A stretch of 64,000 nucleotides of DNA from Saprospiraceae bacterium (GCA_020629035.1 JAHDEC010000016.1:20439-84438); one strand, 5' to 3'; shown: positions 54,408-63,504, numbered from the stretch's first letter. Numbers and translations are program-made. The notes: generated from the letters alone by a model not told the origin.

Positions 54408-56843
54408 ATGATTCTAGAAGATACCAAACCTTGGGAAAGTTTTGACGACCTGCGTCAAATCGGAATTGAAACGGAAGCTAATGAAAACAATAGTAAGTTA
54501 GCTATTCTAAAAGATTATTGGATATGTTTAGTCAGCCGAGAAGCAAGCTTGCTAGCACGGAAAGAGGTACTTGGAGGCAAAGCGAAATTTGGAATCACTG
54601 GAGACGGTAAAGAATTACCACAAGTTGTGCAATCAAGGTTTTTTCGAAAAGGAGATTTTAGATCAGGCTATTATCGAGATCAAACGATAGCCATGGCTCA
54701 GGGGATATGCAGTATTGAACAGTTTTTTGCTCAATTGTATGCAGATACTGAAAATGATCCTTTTTCGGGTGGGAGGCAAATGAATAATCATTTTGCCACA
54801 AGAACTATTGATGAGAATGATGAATTTATTGATTTAACCAATTTGTATAATCACTCAGCTGATATTTCACCTACAGGTGGACAAATGGCTAGAGGATTAG
54901 GATTAGCACTTGCCTCATCTAAATTTAGAAACATTGAGGAAATTGCTCATCTTACTAATCTTAGTAATAAAGGAAATGAGGTGGTTTTCTGCAACATTGG
55001 TGATGCTTCCACTTCAGAGGGCATTTTTTGGGAAACTATGAATGCTGCTGCGGTTACCCAAGTTCCATTGGTAGTTTCTGTCTGGGATGATGGTTATGGT
55101 ATTTCTGTTCCAAAAGAATTACAAACAGTTAAAGATTCAATATCTGAAGCTTGTAAAGGATTTCTAAAAACAGATGAAGGAAACGGCATATATATATATA
55201 ATGTCAAAGGATGGGACTATGTATCCTTAATAAATGTTTATGATGAAGCAGCAAGATTGTCTAGGAGTGAGCATACTCCAGTATTGGTGCACGTTGAAGA
55301 ACTCACCCAGCCACAAGGACACTCCACATCTGGCTCACACGAACGATATAAATCAAAAGATCGACTTGAATGGGAAAAGGAGTTTGACTGTATCAAGAAA
55401 TTAGAAGAGTGGATTCAAGTAACAGGTTTAGCTTCATCAGATGATTTAGAGGCTATGAAAGCTGCAGCTAAGTCATGGGTGAAAAAGGCAAAAAAAGAAG
55501 CTTGGAATAATTACACCAGCAAGAACAAAGCACTGCACAAAGAAATCCTTAGCCATTTAATTGATTTTGGGAAAACTACCACAACTGATATTTCATTCCA
55601 TACTACTCAGATCAAGCAATTACTGGAACCGTCCTATAATGAGTTGGTGAAACATTTAAGGAGGATCAAAATCGATTTATCAGCAAATAAGGAGGCAGTC
55701 AGTGAGGCAATACAGACCTGGCTAGAAGAAAGCATAAAATTAAGCAGAACTAAATATCAAAGACATTTATACAGTGAAAGTAATCAGGCTGCGGTAAACC
55801 AAGCTGTCGTACATCCAGTAGTTAATGATGATAGTGAAAAACTGAGTGGCTATCAAATTATCAACAAATATTTTGACATCGCATTTGGAAGAGACCCAAG
55901 AATGGTCGCCTTTGGAGAGGATGTTGGTGGTATAGGAGATGTAAATCAAGGTTTTGCTGGCTTGCAAGAAAAGTACGGTGAGGAAAGAATCTTTGATACC
56001 GGTATTAGAGAATGGTCCATCATAGGCCAAGCCATAGGATTAGCGATGAGAGGTTTGCGTCCTATTGCTGAGATTCAATATTTAGATTATTTAATTTATG
56101 CATTATCACCACTTTCAGATGATTTAGCGACCCTGCGATACCGAACAAATGGTATACAAATGGCGCCAGCTATTATTAGAACAAGAGGGCATAGATTAGA
56201 AGGTATATGGCATAGTGGGTCGCCAATGGGGATGATTATTAATTCCTTGAGAGGTATGTGTATTTGTGTTCCTAGGAATTTTGTTCAAGCAGCGGGTATG
56301 TATCAAACACTAGTTAATTCAACTGACCCAGCGTTAGTTATCGAACCCTTAGCCGGTTATAGATTGAAAGAGACGATGCCTGAAAATATAGGAGAGTATA
56401 CGGTGCCATTGGGTGTGCCGGAAGTATTAAAGGAAGGCAATGACATCACTATAGTTAGTTATGGAATGTGTTTGAAAATTGTCGATGAGGCTTCATTATT
56501 ATTAGCTAATAAAGGAATTAATGTTGAAATTATCGATGTACAGACCTTTTTGCCATTTGACTTAGAGAATGTAATCCTAGATTCAATAGCCAAAACTAAT
56601 CGACTGCTAATTGTAGATGAAGATGTACCAGGTGGTGGTTCTGCCTTTATACTTCAGCAGTTGATGGAAGAACGAGATGCTTATTATTTATTAGATAGCA
56701 AACCTCAAACCTTAACAGCTAAAGATCATAGACCTCCATTTGGGGATGAGGGAGATTATTTTAGCAAGCCAAATACTGAAGATGTCGTTGAAGCAGTTAT
56801 AGATATCTTATTAGAAGTTGAACCAAACCGCAAATTGAATTAG
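54408..56843 (+). CDS. 2-oxoacid dehydrogenase E1, alpha-beta fusion
   Basis: 811-aa thiamine-diphosphate enzyme that joins the alpha and beta subunits of a branched-chain-type 2-oxoacid dehydrogenase (2-oxoisovalerate, E1). The alpha half (about 1-360) carries the TPP motif in NIGDASTSEGIFWETMNAAA (about 198-217). A linker of ~110 residues (about 365-475) is helical. The beta half (about 480-811) contains FGEDVGGIGDVNQGF and the C-terminal PEVLKEGNDITIVSYG. The fused form is common in Bacteroidota. E2/E3 partners are not in the window. The glycosyltransferase follows 23 bp later. Confidence 0.9.
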   Translation: MILEDTKPWESFDDLRQIGIETEANENNSKLAILKDYWICLVSREASLLARKEVLGGKAKFGITGDGKELPQVVQSRFFRKGDFRSGYYRDQTIAMAQGICSIEQFFAQLYADTENDPFSGGRQMNNHFATRTIDENDEFIDLTNLYNHSADISPTGGQMARGLGLALASSKFRNIEEIAHLTNLSNKGNEVVFCNIGDASTSEGIFWETMNAAAVTQVPLVVSVWDDGYGISVPKELQTVKDSISEACKGFLKTDEGNGIYIYNVKGWDYVSLINVYDEAARLSRSEHTPVLVHVEELTQPQGHSTSGSHERYKSKDRLEWEKEFDCIKKLEEWIQVTGLASSDDLEAMKAAAKSWVKKAKKEAWNNYTSKNKALHKEILSHLIDFGKTTTTDISFHTTQIKQLLEPSYNELVKHLRRIKIDLSANKEAVSEAIQTWLEESIKLSRTKYQRHLYSESNQAAVNQAVVHPVVNDDSEKLSGYQIINKYFDIAFGRDPRMVAFGEDVGGIGDVNQGFAGLQEKYGEERIFDTGIREWSIIGQAIGLAMRGLRPIAEIQYLDYLIYALSPLSDDLATLRYRTNGIQMAPAIIRTRGHRLEGIWHSGSPMGMIINSLRGMCICVPRNFVQAAGMYQTLVNSTDPALVIEPLAGYRLKETMPENIGEYTVPLGVPEVLKEGNDITIVSYGMCLKIVDEASLLLANKGINVEIIDVQTFLPFDLENVILDSIAKTNRLLIVDEDVPGGGSAFILQQLMEERDAYYLLDSKPQTLTAKDHRPPFGDEGDYFSKPNTEDVVEAVIDILLEVEPNRKLN

Positions 56844-56866
56844 TTTTAGGTTCGAAAAAGTGAAAA

Positions 56867-57592
56867 GTGAGCAAGTCAAGACACATACTGGTTATCATTC
56901 CGACGTATAATGAAATTGAAAATATTCAAAGAATTATTGATGCAGTTCTTGCACAAGGTGATGATTTCCATGTATTAATTGTGGATGATAATTCACCAGA
57001 TGGTACAGCGCAAGTTGTGAAAGACCATCAATCCTTTAACGGAAGGGTCCATATTCTTGAGCGTGAAGGTAAATTGGGCCTGGGTACTGCATATATTGCA
57101 GGTTTTAAATATGGCATTAAAGAAGGATATGACTTTATTTTGGAAATGGATGCTGACTTTAGCCATGATCCCAATACATTACAATCGTTAGTTGGTCGTT
57201 GTAAAAAGGAGGCAGACATTTGTGTGGGTAGCAGATATATTAAAGGAGGAGGCATTAAAAATTGGTCGAAATATCGATTGTTTTTATCCTTTGGTGCTTC
57301 TATATATGTACGATTGTTGACCTCTTTACCTGTAAAAGATCCTACAGCAGGTTTTATTTGTTATCGTAGGAAAGTATTAGAAACCATCGATTTAGAAAAA
57401 ATCAAGTTTATTGGTTATGCGTTCCAGATCGAGATGAAATATGCGGCTCATACCTTAGGCTTTAGGATAGAGGAGGAGCCAATCACCTTTAAAGATAGAG
57501 AAGAGGGGACATCTAAAATGAATACCTCTATCGTTAAAGAAGCCATGCTTGGCGTTTTGAGAATGCGAAAAGTAAATTACGCTAAAAGCTAA
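56867..57592 (+). CDS. Dolichyl-phosphate-mannose-synthase-like GT2
   Basis: Polyprenol-phosphate sugar transferase of the DPM1/Ppm1 type (241 aa). It has IIPTYNEIENIQRII (about 9-23), VDDNSPDGTA (39-48), the metal site MDADFSHDPN (near 96-105) and the FKDREEGTSKMN element (about 208-219) characteristic of the polyprenol monophosphomannose synthase group. No membrane helix is seen. It starts at GTG 56867; no in-frame ATG exists earlier. It probably shares a transcript with the E1 fusion, with no obvious functional link. Confidence 0.85.
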   Translation: MSKSRHILVIIPTYNEIENIQRIIDAVLAQGDDFHVLIVDDNSPDGTAQVVKDHQSFNGRVHILEREGKLGLGTAYIAGFKYGIKEGYDFILEMDADFSHDPNTLQSLVGRCKKEADICVGSRYIKGGGIKNWSKYRLFLSFGASIYVRLLTSLPVKDPTAGFICYRRKVLETIDLEKIKFIGYAFQIEMKYAAHTLGFRIEEEPITFKDREEGTSKMNTSIVKEAMLGVLRMRKVNYAKS

Positions 57593-57903
57593 ACTAGTTT
57601 TTGTTTATTCTGTCTATTCTTCCCATCTAAATCAAGCTTTAATTTTACGCAATCCATAGAGATTAACTAATAGAGCACAAGCTTTTTTGGGCTGTTCAAT
57701 GCTAATTAATCGCATAATTCCTCTCCCACCTAATAAAATACATAAATACTTAATGTATAAATCACTTTAAATGTCATAATTACACATTAGTAAATATTTA
57801 TATATAATATATACATAATGTGATTTTGCAACTCTCTGATTATAAGTTCGTTATCTTAAATTTATCGAATTATAACTGATTGATTATCAAGGTTTATTAT
57901 AAT

Positions 57904-57932
57904 TAAATAACTTATAATGTGTAAGTTATTTA
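57904..57932. repeat. Perfect 11-bp hairpin upstream of mraZ
   Basis: TAAATAACTTA (57904-57914) and TAAGTTATTTA (57922-57932) are exact inverted copies around TAATGTG. No T-run follows, so it is probably not a terminator. A protein-binding site is possible, 44 bp left of the MraZ boxes. Confidence 0.45.
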
Positions 57933-57975
57933 CTTGCATCAGGTAACGAATAGTATAATTTTATATATCATTTAA

Positions 57976-57995
57976 GGGAAAAAGTGGGAAAAAGT
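57976..57995 (+). promoter_or_regulatory. MraZ operator: two tandem GGGAAAAAGT boxes
   Basis: GGGAAAAAGT occurs twice with a 10-bp period, followed by GTTG. MraZ binds repeats of a G-T-G-G-G core spaced 10 bp apart upstream of its own gene. These boxes abut the candidate promoter of mraZ and fit autorepression. Confidence 0.7.
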
Positions 57996-57996
57996 G

Positions 57997-58025
57997 TTGT
58001 ATTATGATTTTCTGTAATATATTTG
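57997..58025 (+). promoter_or_regulatory. mraZ promoter
   Basis: A TTG at 57997-57999 and TATATTTG at 58018-58025 are 18 bp apart and match the Bacteroidota -33/-7 pattern (TTTG/TAnnTTTG). The -7 box ends 15 bp before the mraZ ATG, and the operator boxes directly touch the -33 element. Confidence 0.6.
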
Positions 58026-58040
58026 TAGTAGAAATCAGAA

Positions 58041-58505
58041 ATGATGCATCAACTGACAGGAGAATACCAATGCAAGGTGGATACTAAAGGTAGGCTAAAG
58101 CTTCCTGCAGGTCTTATCAAGCAATTGAACAGTCAGATGCTGAATTTCACCATTAACCGAGGTTTTGAGAAACATCTAATGTTATATCCTCAGGACGTTT
58201 GGGAAAAGAAGACGAAAGAGTTTAATCAGCTCAGTATTTATATTAAGAAGAATAGGCAGGCAATTAGATATTTCTATCGAGGGGCGTCATTAGTCAGAAG
58301 TGACAATGCAGATCGCATATTGATCCCCAAATCATTACTGGATTATGCAGGAGTGGATAGGGAAGTTGTATTGTTTGCATACCAGGAGCAAATCGAGATT
58401 TGGGATAAGGCTACTTATGAAGCTTTGCTTGAAGACGAGCCAGATGATTTTTCAGATTTGGCAGAAGATGTATTTGCGACTAATCTCAAACCCGATGAAA
58501 AATAA
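58041..58505 (+). CDS. mraZ: Transcriptional regulator MraZ
   Basis: First gene of the division/cell-wall cluster and a DNA-binding repressor of that cluster (154 aa, two AbrB-like SpoVT folds). The N-terminal fold has the hallmark LTGEYQCKVDTKGRLKLPAG (about 4-23) and the second GASLVRSDNADRILIPKSLL (about 81-100). Two adjacent ATGs (58041, 58044) make the exact first codon uncertain. It overlaps rsmH by 11 bp. Two tandem binding boxes upstream support autoregulation. Confidence 0.93.
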   Translation: MMHQLTGEYQCKVDTKGRLKLPAGLIKQLNSQMLNFTINRGFEKHLMLYPQDVWEKKTKEFNQLSIYIKKNRQAIRYFYRGASLVRSDNADRILIPKSLLDYAGVDREVVLFAYQEQIEIWDKATYEALLEDEPDDFSDLAEDVFATNLKPDEK

Positions 58506-59400
58506 GGAATATCATATTCCAGTTTTGTTGAATCCTTCAGTAGAAGGTTTGGTGACAAATCCGGATGGTATTTATATAGACTTGACATTTGGCGGCGGTG
58601 GACACTCGCGTGCTATAGTTGATAGATTAAGTGCTAAAGGGTGCTTATGTGCTTTTGATCAGGACGAAGATGCAATTGCAAATGCCTTTACAGACAGAAG
58701 GCTGCATTTGTATAAAGCAAATTTTCGCTACTTCGGACAATTTTTGAAGTATGAAGGAATAAAAAAAGTTGATGGCATTTTTGCTGACTTAGGTGTTTCT
58801 TCTTGGCAATTTGATTCAGATAAGCGAGGGTTTTCCTTTCGTTTTGATCAAAAACTTGATATGCGGATGAATGAACATTCGACCAGAACTGCCGCTGAAA
58901 TTTTGAACAATTACAGTCAGCAGGATTTGGTTTCAATCTTCAGCGAATATGGTGAGGTGAGAAATTCTAAATCATTGGCAAGAAAAATTGTGGAGTTGAG
59001 AGAGCTTGAGTTATGGCAGACAACACGGCAATTTAATCAGTGCTTAGAGAGAATGCGGATTGGGGAAATTAAAAAATATTTTGCCCAGGTGTATCAAGCC
59101 TTAAGGATTGAGGTTAATGACGAAATGGGTGCCTTGAAGCAGATGTTGGAGGAGTCTGAAAAATGGTTGAAGGTTGGAGGGAGATTGGTGATGTTGACTT
59201 ATCATTCCATTGAAGATAGATATGTGAAGCGTTTTTTGAAAACGGGAAACTTTACTGGTGAGCAGATTAAGGATGACTTTGGCAACATACGGAGGCCGTT
59301 TGGGAAAGTGGGAAAGCAAATCATCTTGCCAGATCAGCAAGAAATAAAAGAAAATCCACGATCTAGAAGTGCAAAACTTCGGGTTGTAGAAAAGAAATAA
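58495..59400 (+). CDS. rsmH: 16S rRNA (cytosine-1402-N4) methyltransferase
   Basis: Methylates N4 of C1402 in 16S rRNA (formerly mraW). The 301-aa protein has the SAM-binding DLTFGGGGHSRAI (about 23-35), a DQDEDA loop and DLGVSSWQFDSDKRGFSFR (about 95-113). C-terminal motifs LTYHSIEDRYVKRFLK and NPRSRSAKLRV match the family. ATG 58495 is chosen because it starts at the conserved YHIPVLL region; a further upstream ATG (58345) lies deep inside mraZ. Coupling to mraZ is by overlap. Confidence 0.93.
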   Translation: MKNKEYHIPVLLNPSVEGLVTNPDGIYIDLTFGGGGHSRAIVDRLSAKGCLCAFDQDEDAIANAFTDRRLHLYKANFRYFGQFLKYEGIKKVDGIFADLGVSSWQFDSDKRGFSFRFDQKLDMRMNEHSTRTAAEILNNYSQQDLVSIFSEYGEVRNSKSLARKIVELRELELWQTTRQFNQCLERMRIGEIKKYFAQVYQALRIEVNDEMGALKQMLEESEKWLKVGGRLVMLTYHSIEDRYVKRFLKTGNFTGEQIKDDFGNIRRPFGKVGKQIILPDQQEIKENPRSRSAKLRVVEKK

Positions 59401-59401
59401 A

Positions 59402-59704
59402 ATGGGAAAAGCTAAAAAAAATATTAAAAAAATAGGTTCGATGAGCTTCTTGTTGAAGAATGCAACATTCGTATGTTTTTTAGCTTGCTTGGGTTTGGTG
59501 TATATTTTTAATGCGCACCAGTCTGAGAAGAAAATAAGAAAAATAAGTTCATTGAAATTGGAAGTTAGAGATGCTCATGATAAGTACATGAAGGTTAAGA
59601 AGGATGTGATGTTAGAAAGCACAGCTTCAGAACTGGAAAAAGCATTGAAAGAAAAAGGCCTAAAAAGTCAAAACAAAGTACCAATGGTAATTGGTGAAGG
59701 TTAG
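59402..59704 (+). CDS. FtsL-like small division protein
   Basis: 100-aa bitopic protein with a basic cytoplasmic tail (about 1-18), a single helix (about 20-38, ATFVCFLACLGLVYIFNA) and a periplasmic coiled-coil-like region (about 40-85) rich in Lys/Glu. Size, topology and position between rsmH and ftsI match FtsL, which recruits FtsI/FtsW. Sequence alone cannot prove the identity because FtsL diverges strongly. Confidence 0.75.
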   Translation: MGKAKKNIKKIGSMSFLLKNATFVCFLACLGLVYIFNAHQSEKKIRKISSLKLEVRDAHDKYMKVKKDVMLESTASELEKALKEKGLKSQNKVPMVIGEG

Positions 59705-59709
59705 TACTC

Positions 59710-61821
59710 ATGGATAGGAAAAACGAATTATTAATCAGGGTTTATATGGTGTTTGGAGTCTTTGTACTCTTTGCTCTACTAATTGTGGCTCGGGTTTTTA
59801 ATATCGGAGTGTTAGAGGGGGAAAAGTGGAGAGAGAAAGGTGGAAAGCACATGAAGTGGGTCGAGTTGGAACCGGAAAGAGGAGATGTGTTTGACTGCAG
59901 AGGTAATTTACTGGCCACGAGTCTTCCGTTTTTTGAAGTTAGGATGGACTTACTTTCGCCAAGTGATAAAGACTTTAAGGAAAACATTGATTCCTTGGCT
60001 ATCTGTCTAGCTAAGAATGTGGGGAAGCAAAAAGCATCGGAATGGAAAGCTGAATTAGTAAATAATAGAAGTCAAGGTAAGCGTGGTTTGAAGCGAGGAA
60101 CTAAGTTTCATTTTATAGCGAAAGGTGTGCCTCTCGAAAAGATGGAATTGATGGAGGAATTTCCACTTTATCGCTTAGGTAAACATAAAGGTGGCTTAAT
60201 AAAATTAAGAGAAAATAAACGATTTCATCCTTATCAGTCCTTGGCGCATAGGACTATAGGTGTAGATAGGGAAAATGCTGATAAAATAGGTTTAGAGGCA
60301 TCATACGATAAGGTGTTAAAGGGTGATGTTGAGGAAATGTTGATGGAGAAAATCGGCCCAGGATTATGGGTGCCAGTGGTTGATCCATCAGAGCTTAGTG
60401 GTAAGCGAGGTGGAGATATTGTAACTACATTGAATATTGATATGCAAGACGTTGTGCATCATGCTTTAGAAGCGGGATTAAAAGAAAATAAGGCTTCTTC
60501 TGGATGTGCAATATTAATGGATGTTCGAACAGGGGCTATAAAGTCGATGGCAAATTTGGGGGTCGGTAGAGACAGTGTGTATAGTGAGACTTATAACTAT
60601 GCTGTAGCACAAAGAACTGAGCCAGGATCTACTTTTAAATTGGCAACTTCATTGATGCTCATGGATCACGGATATGTTAATCAGGATACAAAAGTAGACT
60701 TGCATGGAGGAGTGAAAAAGTTCTATGATTTAACTATGTATGATTCCAATATTCATGGAAAAAGAGATGTGTCTTTTGGAGAGGTGTTTTATAACTCTTC
60801 CAATGTTGGGATGGGTATCATGGCGCAACATCATTATGGAAAAAAGAGTGAATGGAATAAGTTTTATGATGATTTAAGCGCCCTAGGGGTAATTGATAAA
60901 ACGGAGGTTGATCTTTTAGGAGAGCCAGCTCCAAAGTTTAAGCATCCAGTTGAGAATAGAAAAGAATGGTATGGGACAACGGTTCCTTGGGTAGCTCATG
61001 GCTATGAGTCGATGATGACTCCTTTGCAGATATTAAATCTATACAATGCTGTGGCAAACGATGGTCGATTGATGAAGCCTTATTTAGTTGAAAGTATTTT
61101 ACAAAATAGTAAGGTGTCGAAAACATTCAGGCCTAGGGCATTGAGAGAATCCATTGCTAGTCCAACAACCATACAGCAAATGCAGAATATGCTTGATTTG
61201 GTGGTAACTGAAGGAACGGGTAGGCAACTTAAATCCAACATAGTTCAGATTGCTGGTAAAACAGGGACAACAAGAGTTAACTACGCTGATAAAGATCGGC
61301 CTAAAGAATATAATGCATCATTTGCTGGCTATTTTCCAGCAGATAATCCTAAATACTCGCTCATCGTTTGTGTGTATTCTCCGAAGAACGGAAAGTATTA
61401 TGGTGGAGCGGTTACTGGCCCTGTATTTAAGAAAATAGCGGAGCGAATTATGGCCATAGATCAGGACTTGATGCAAGATGAAAAACACCTAGTTTCAAGA
61501 GAAACGATTAAGGCAGATTATGCTGGCTATGCAGATGATTACGAAGAAGTCTTAGCTTATATAGGGGTAAATCCAAAGAAGAAAACTAATAGCAGATGGG
61601 TCGAAGTTATGCCCGATGAAATGGGTGTAAGAATGGATAAGAAGAAGATTTACAACAAGAAAATTCCGAATGTACAAGGTATGGGATTAAGAGATGCCAC
61701 TTATGTACTTGAAAATTTAGGAGTAAGAGTTAGTTCTTTTGGTGCGGGCAAGGTCTATAAGCAGTCTTTAGCTCCAGGAACAAAAATTGAAAATAATGAG
61801 ATTCAGATATATCTCAGATAG
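59710..61821 (+). CDS. ftsI: Penicillin-binding protein FtsI with PASTA domain
   Basis: Septal peptidoglycan transpeptidase (703 aa). It has an N-terminal helix (about 10-30), the dimerisation domain with VELEPERGDVFDCRG (about 52-66), and the catalytic motifs S-x-x-K in EPGSTFKLAT (Ser near 308), SSN in NSSNVGM, and KTG in AGKTGTT (near 516). A C-terminal PASTA domain (about 645-703; PNVQGMGLRDATYVLENLG) is typical of Bacteroidota and of Gram-positive homologues. It is expected to work with FtsW. It follows ftsL by 5 bp. Confidence 0.93.
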   Translation: MDRKNELLIRVYMVFGVFVLFALLIVARVFNIGVLEGEKWREKGGKHMKWVELEPERGDVFDCRGNLLATSLPFFEVRMDLLSPSDKDFKENIDSLAICLAKNVGKQKASEWKAELVNNRSQGKRGLKRGTKFHFIAKGVPLEKMELMEEFPLYRLGKHKGGLIKLRENKRFHPYQSLAHRTIGVDRENADKIGLEASYDKVLKGDVEEMLMEKIGPGLWVPVVDPSELSGKRGGDIVTTLNIDMQDVVHHALEAGLKENKASSGCAILMDVRTGAIKSMANLGVGRDSVYSETYNYAVAQRTEPGSTFKLATSLMLMDHGYVNQDTKVDLHGGVKKFYDLTMYDSNIHGKRDVSFGEVFYNSSNVGMGIMAQHHYGKKSEWNKFYDDLSALGVIDKTEVDLLGEPAPKFKHPVENRKEWYGTTVPWVAHGYESMMTPLQILNLYNAVANDGRLMKPYLVESILQNSKVSKTFRPRALRESIASPTTIQQMQNMLDLVVTEGTGRQLKSNIVQIAGKTGTTRVNYADKDRPKEYNASFAGYFPADNPKYSLIVCVYSPKNGKYYGGAVTGPVFKKIAERIMAIDQDLMQDEKHLVSRETIKADYAGYADDYEEVLAYIGVNPKKKTNSRWVEVMPDEMGVRMDKKKIYNKKIPNVQGMGLRDATYVLENLGVRVSSFGAGKVYKQSLAPGTKIENNEIQIYLR

Positions 61822-61848
61822 TTTGTCAAATGTGATAAACCGAATGTA

Positions 61849-63288
61849 TTGAAAAGATTGAGTGAAATACTTGAAAATGTACCTTTTGAAGGAGTGGTTG
61901 AAGATGCGATCCAAATAACTGGATTAACAGCAGATTCTAGAGAGGTAAAGCCGGGTATGTTATTTATAGCTGTCAAAGGCCATACAGTCGATGGGCATAA
62001 ATACATAAATAAGGCAATTGAAAATGGAGCGGCTGCTGTGGTTTCTGAGCATGAAATTGAAACAGAAAAAGCAATAATTGTTAAAGTGAGCGATTCGAGA
62101 AAAAGCTTAGCAAAAATTGCGGAAAGCTATTATGATTCGCCTTCATCAAAATTTCATTTGATTGGAATTACTGGGACGAATGGTAAGACATCAGTGGCGA
62201 GTTTGCTTTTTCAGCTTTGTAGAAATGAGGGAATGAATTGTGGCTTAATCAGTACCATCAAGTATCAGATAAACGAAGTAGAATATGCTTCAAAGTTTAC
62301 AACACCTGATGCTATCAAGTTGCAGTCATTGATGGATGAAATGGCTAAAGCAAAATGCGAGTTGGTTTTTATGGAAGTAAGCTCACATGCCATAGATCAA
62401 GGTCGGATAGATGAATTGGAGTTTGATGGAGCTTTGTTTACTAATATCACTCATGATCACTTGGATTATCATGGCACATTTCGCCATTATATAGATACAA
62501 AAAAGAAGTTCTTTGACAATTTGGATAGAGATGCAATAGCTATAGTAAACAGTGATGATAAGCACGGAGAATACATGTTGCAAAACACTAAGGCAAAGTC
62601 TAAAAGTTTCGCACTTAAAAGACTGGCTGATTATAAAGGAAAAGTGTTGAGTAATGATTTGTTTGGCTTGCAAATGAAGATAAATGAGCAAGAAGTTTTT
62701 TTGAAGTTGACTGGCTTATTTAACGCATATAATATGTTAGCAGTTTACGCTTTAGCAAACGAATTAGAGTTGATTGAAAAGAGCAAATTATTATCTGGTA
62801 TTACTGCATTAAGGCCTATTGAAGGTAGAATGGATGTGGTGGCCATCCAAAGCAGAAATGCTCTAGGCGTTGTGGACTATGCTCACACCCCAGATGCTTT
62901 GAAAAATGTGCTCAGTAGTATTGCAGAATTTAAAAGGAAAAAAGTAATAACGATTATAGGTTGTGGAGGCGATAGGGATAGAGCTAAAAGACCTAAAATG
63001 GCAAAAATAGCCATTCAATTAAGTGACCTAGTCATCATAACATCAGATAACCCGAGATCAGAAGATCCTGAATTTATTTTGGATGAAATGGAGGAAGGTT
63101 TATCAAAAGAAGAAAAACAAAAGCTAATCCGGATTACGGATAGAGAACAAGCTATAAAAACTGGGATTCAGTTTTTAGCTGAGCAAGATATACTGCTTGT
63201 TGCCGGTAAAGGACACGAGAAATATCAAGAGATAAATGGAATAAAGATGCCATTTGACGATAAAGAAAAAATTGCAGCATTTAGCTGA
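61849..63288 (+). CDS. murE: UDP-N-acetylmuramoyl-tripeptide synthetase MurE
   Basis: Cytoplasmic ligase that adds the third amino acid to UDP-MurNAc-L-Ala-D-Glu (479 aa). The ATP loop GITGTNGKTS (about 105-114), TTPDA (about 146-150), the THDHLDYHG segment, GRMDVV, and TSDNPRSEDP (about 399-408) are visible. The D-N-P-R motif marks enzymes that use meso-diaminopimelate. The start is a TTG (61849) 27 bp after ftsI; no in-frame ATG precedes the conserved region. The next expected gene, mraY, is not seen. Confidence 0.92.
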   Translation: MKRLSEILENVPFEGVVEDAIQITGLTADSREVKPGMLFIAVKGHTVDGHKYINKAIENGAAAVVSEHEIETEKAIIVKVSDSRKSLAKIAESYYDSPSSKFHLIGITGTNGKTSVASLLFQLCRNEGMNCGLISTIKYQINEVEYASKFTTPDAIKLQSLMDEMAKAKCELVFMEVSSHAIDQGRIDELEFDGALFTNITHDHLDYHGTFRHYIDTKKKFFDNLDRDAIAIVNSDDKHGEYMLQNTKAKSKSFALKRLADYKGKVLSNDLFGLQMKINEQEVFLKLTGLFNAYNMLAVYALANELELIEKSKLLSGITALRPIEGRMDVVAIQSRNALGVVDYAHTPDALKNVLSSIAEFKRKKVITIIGCGGDRDRAKRPKMAKIAIQLSDLVIITSDNPRSEDPEFILDEMEEGLSKEEKQKLIRITDREQAIKTGIQFLAEQDILLVAGKGHEKYQEINGIKMPFDDKEKIAAFS

Positions 63289-63306
63289 TAAAGATATGAA
63301 TAGGAG

Positions 63307-63395
63307 TAGGTTCTATTATCATTTTTGATTGGTTTAGCAGTTATGGTAGATGTGTGTTAGAAACATCTGCACTCATCTACCAGACTGTAATTTAT
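63307..63395. repeat. Hairpin repeat, diverged copy 1
   Basis: It starts with the 17-bp TAGGTTCTATTATCATT, identical to 63583-63599. It carries a strong stem: TGGTAGATG (63344-63352) with CATCTACCA (63374-63382), plus CAGT/ACTG (63338-63341, 63384-63387). The matching region in copy 2 is similar but not identical. Confidence 0.65.
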
Positions 63396-63504
63396 TAAGA
63401 AACATTTTCTACAAAAGCAGAGTAAAATATAATAAGTAAGTCGAAGGATTTGCTGATGACCTGTAGACTCGGTTAAGGCTGAGATACAGAGATGAAAGAT
63501 AAAT

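Larger units (their letters stand above)
57593..58040. other. 448-bp AT-rich region upstream of mraZ
   Basis: It holds TAATGTG-type motifs (57783-57789 reverse, 57816-57822, 57915-57921), a 29-bp hairpin (57904-57932), two tandem GGGAAAAAGT boxes (57976-57995) and a promoter (57997-58025). The rest is AT-rich without coding character. It acts as the control region of the division cluster. Confidence 0.65.

Noticed and set aside
58345..58494. Longer rsmH starting at 58345
   Set aside because: The extra 50 codons lie inside mraZ in another frame and lack similarity to the family; ATG 58495 starts at the conserved region.
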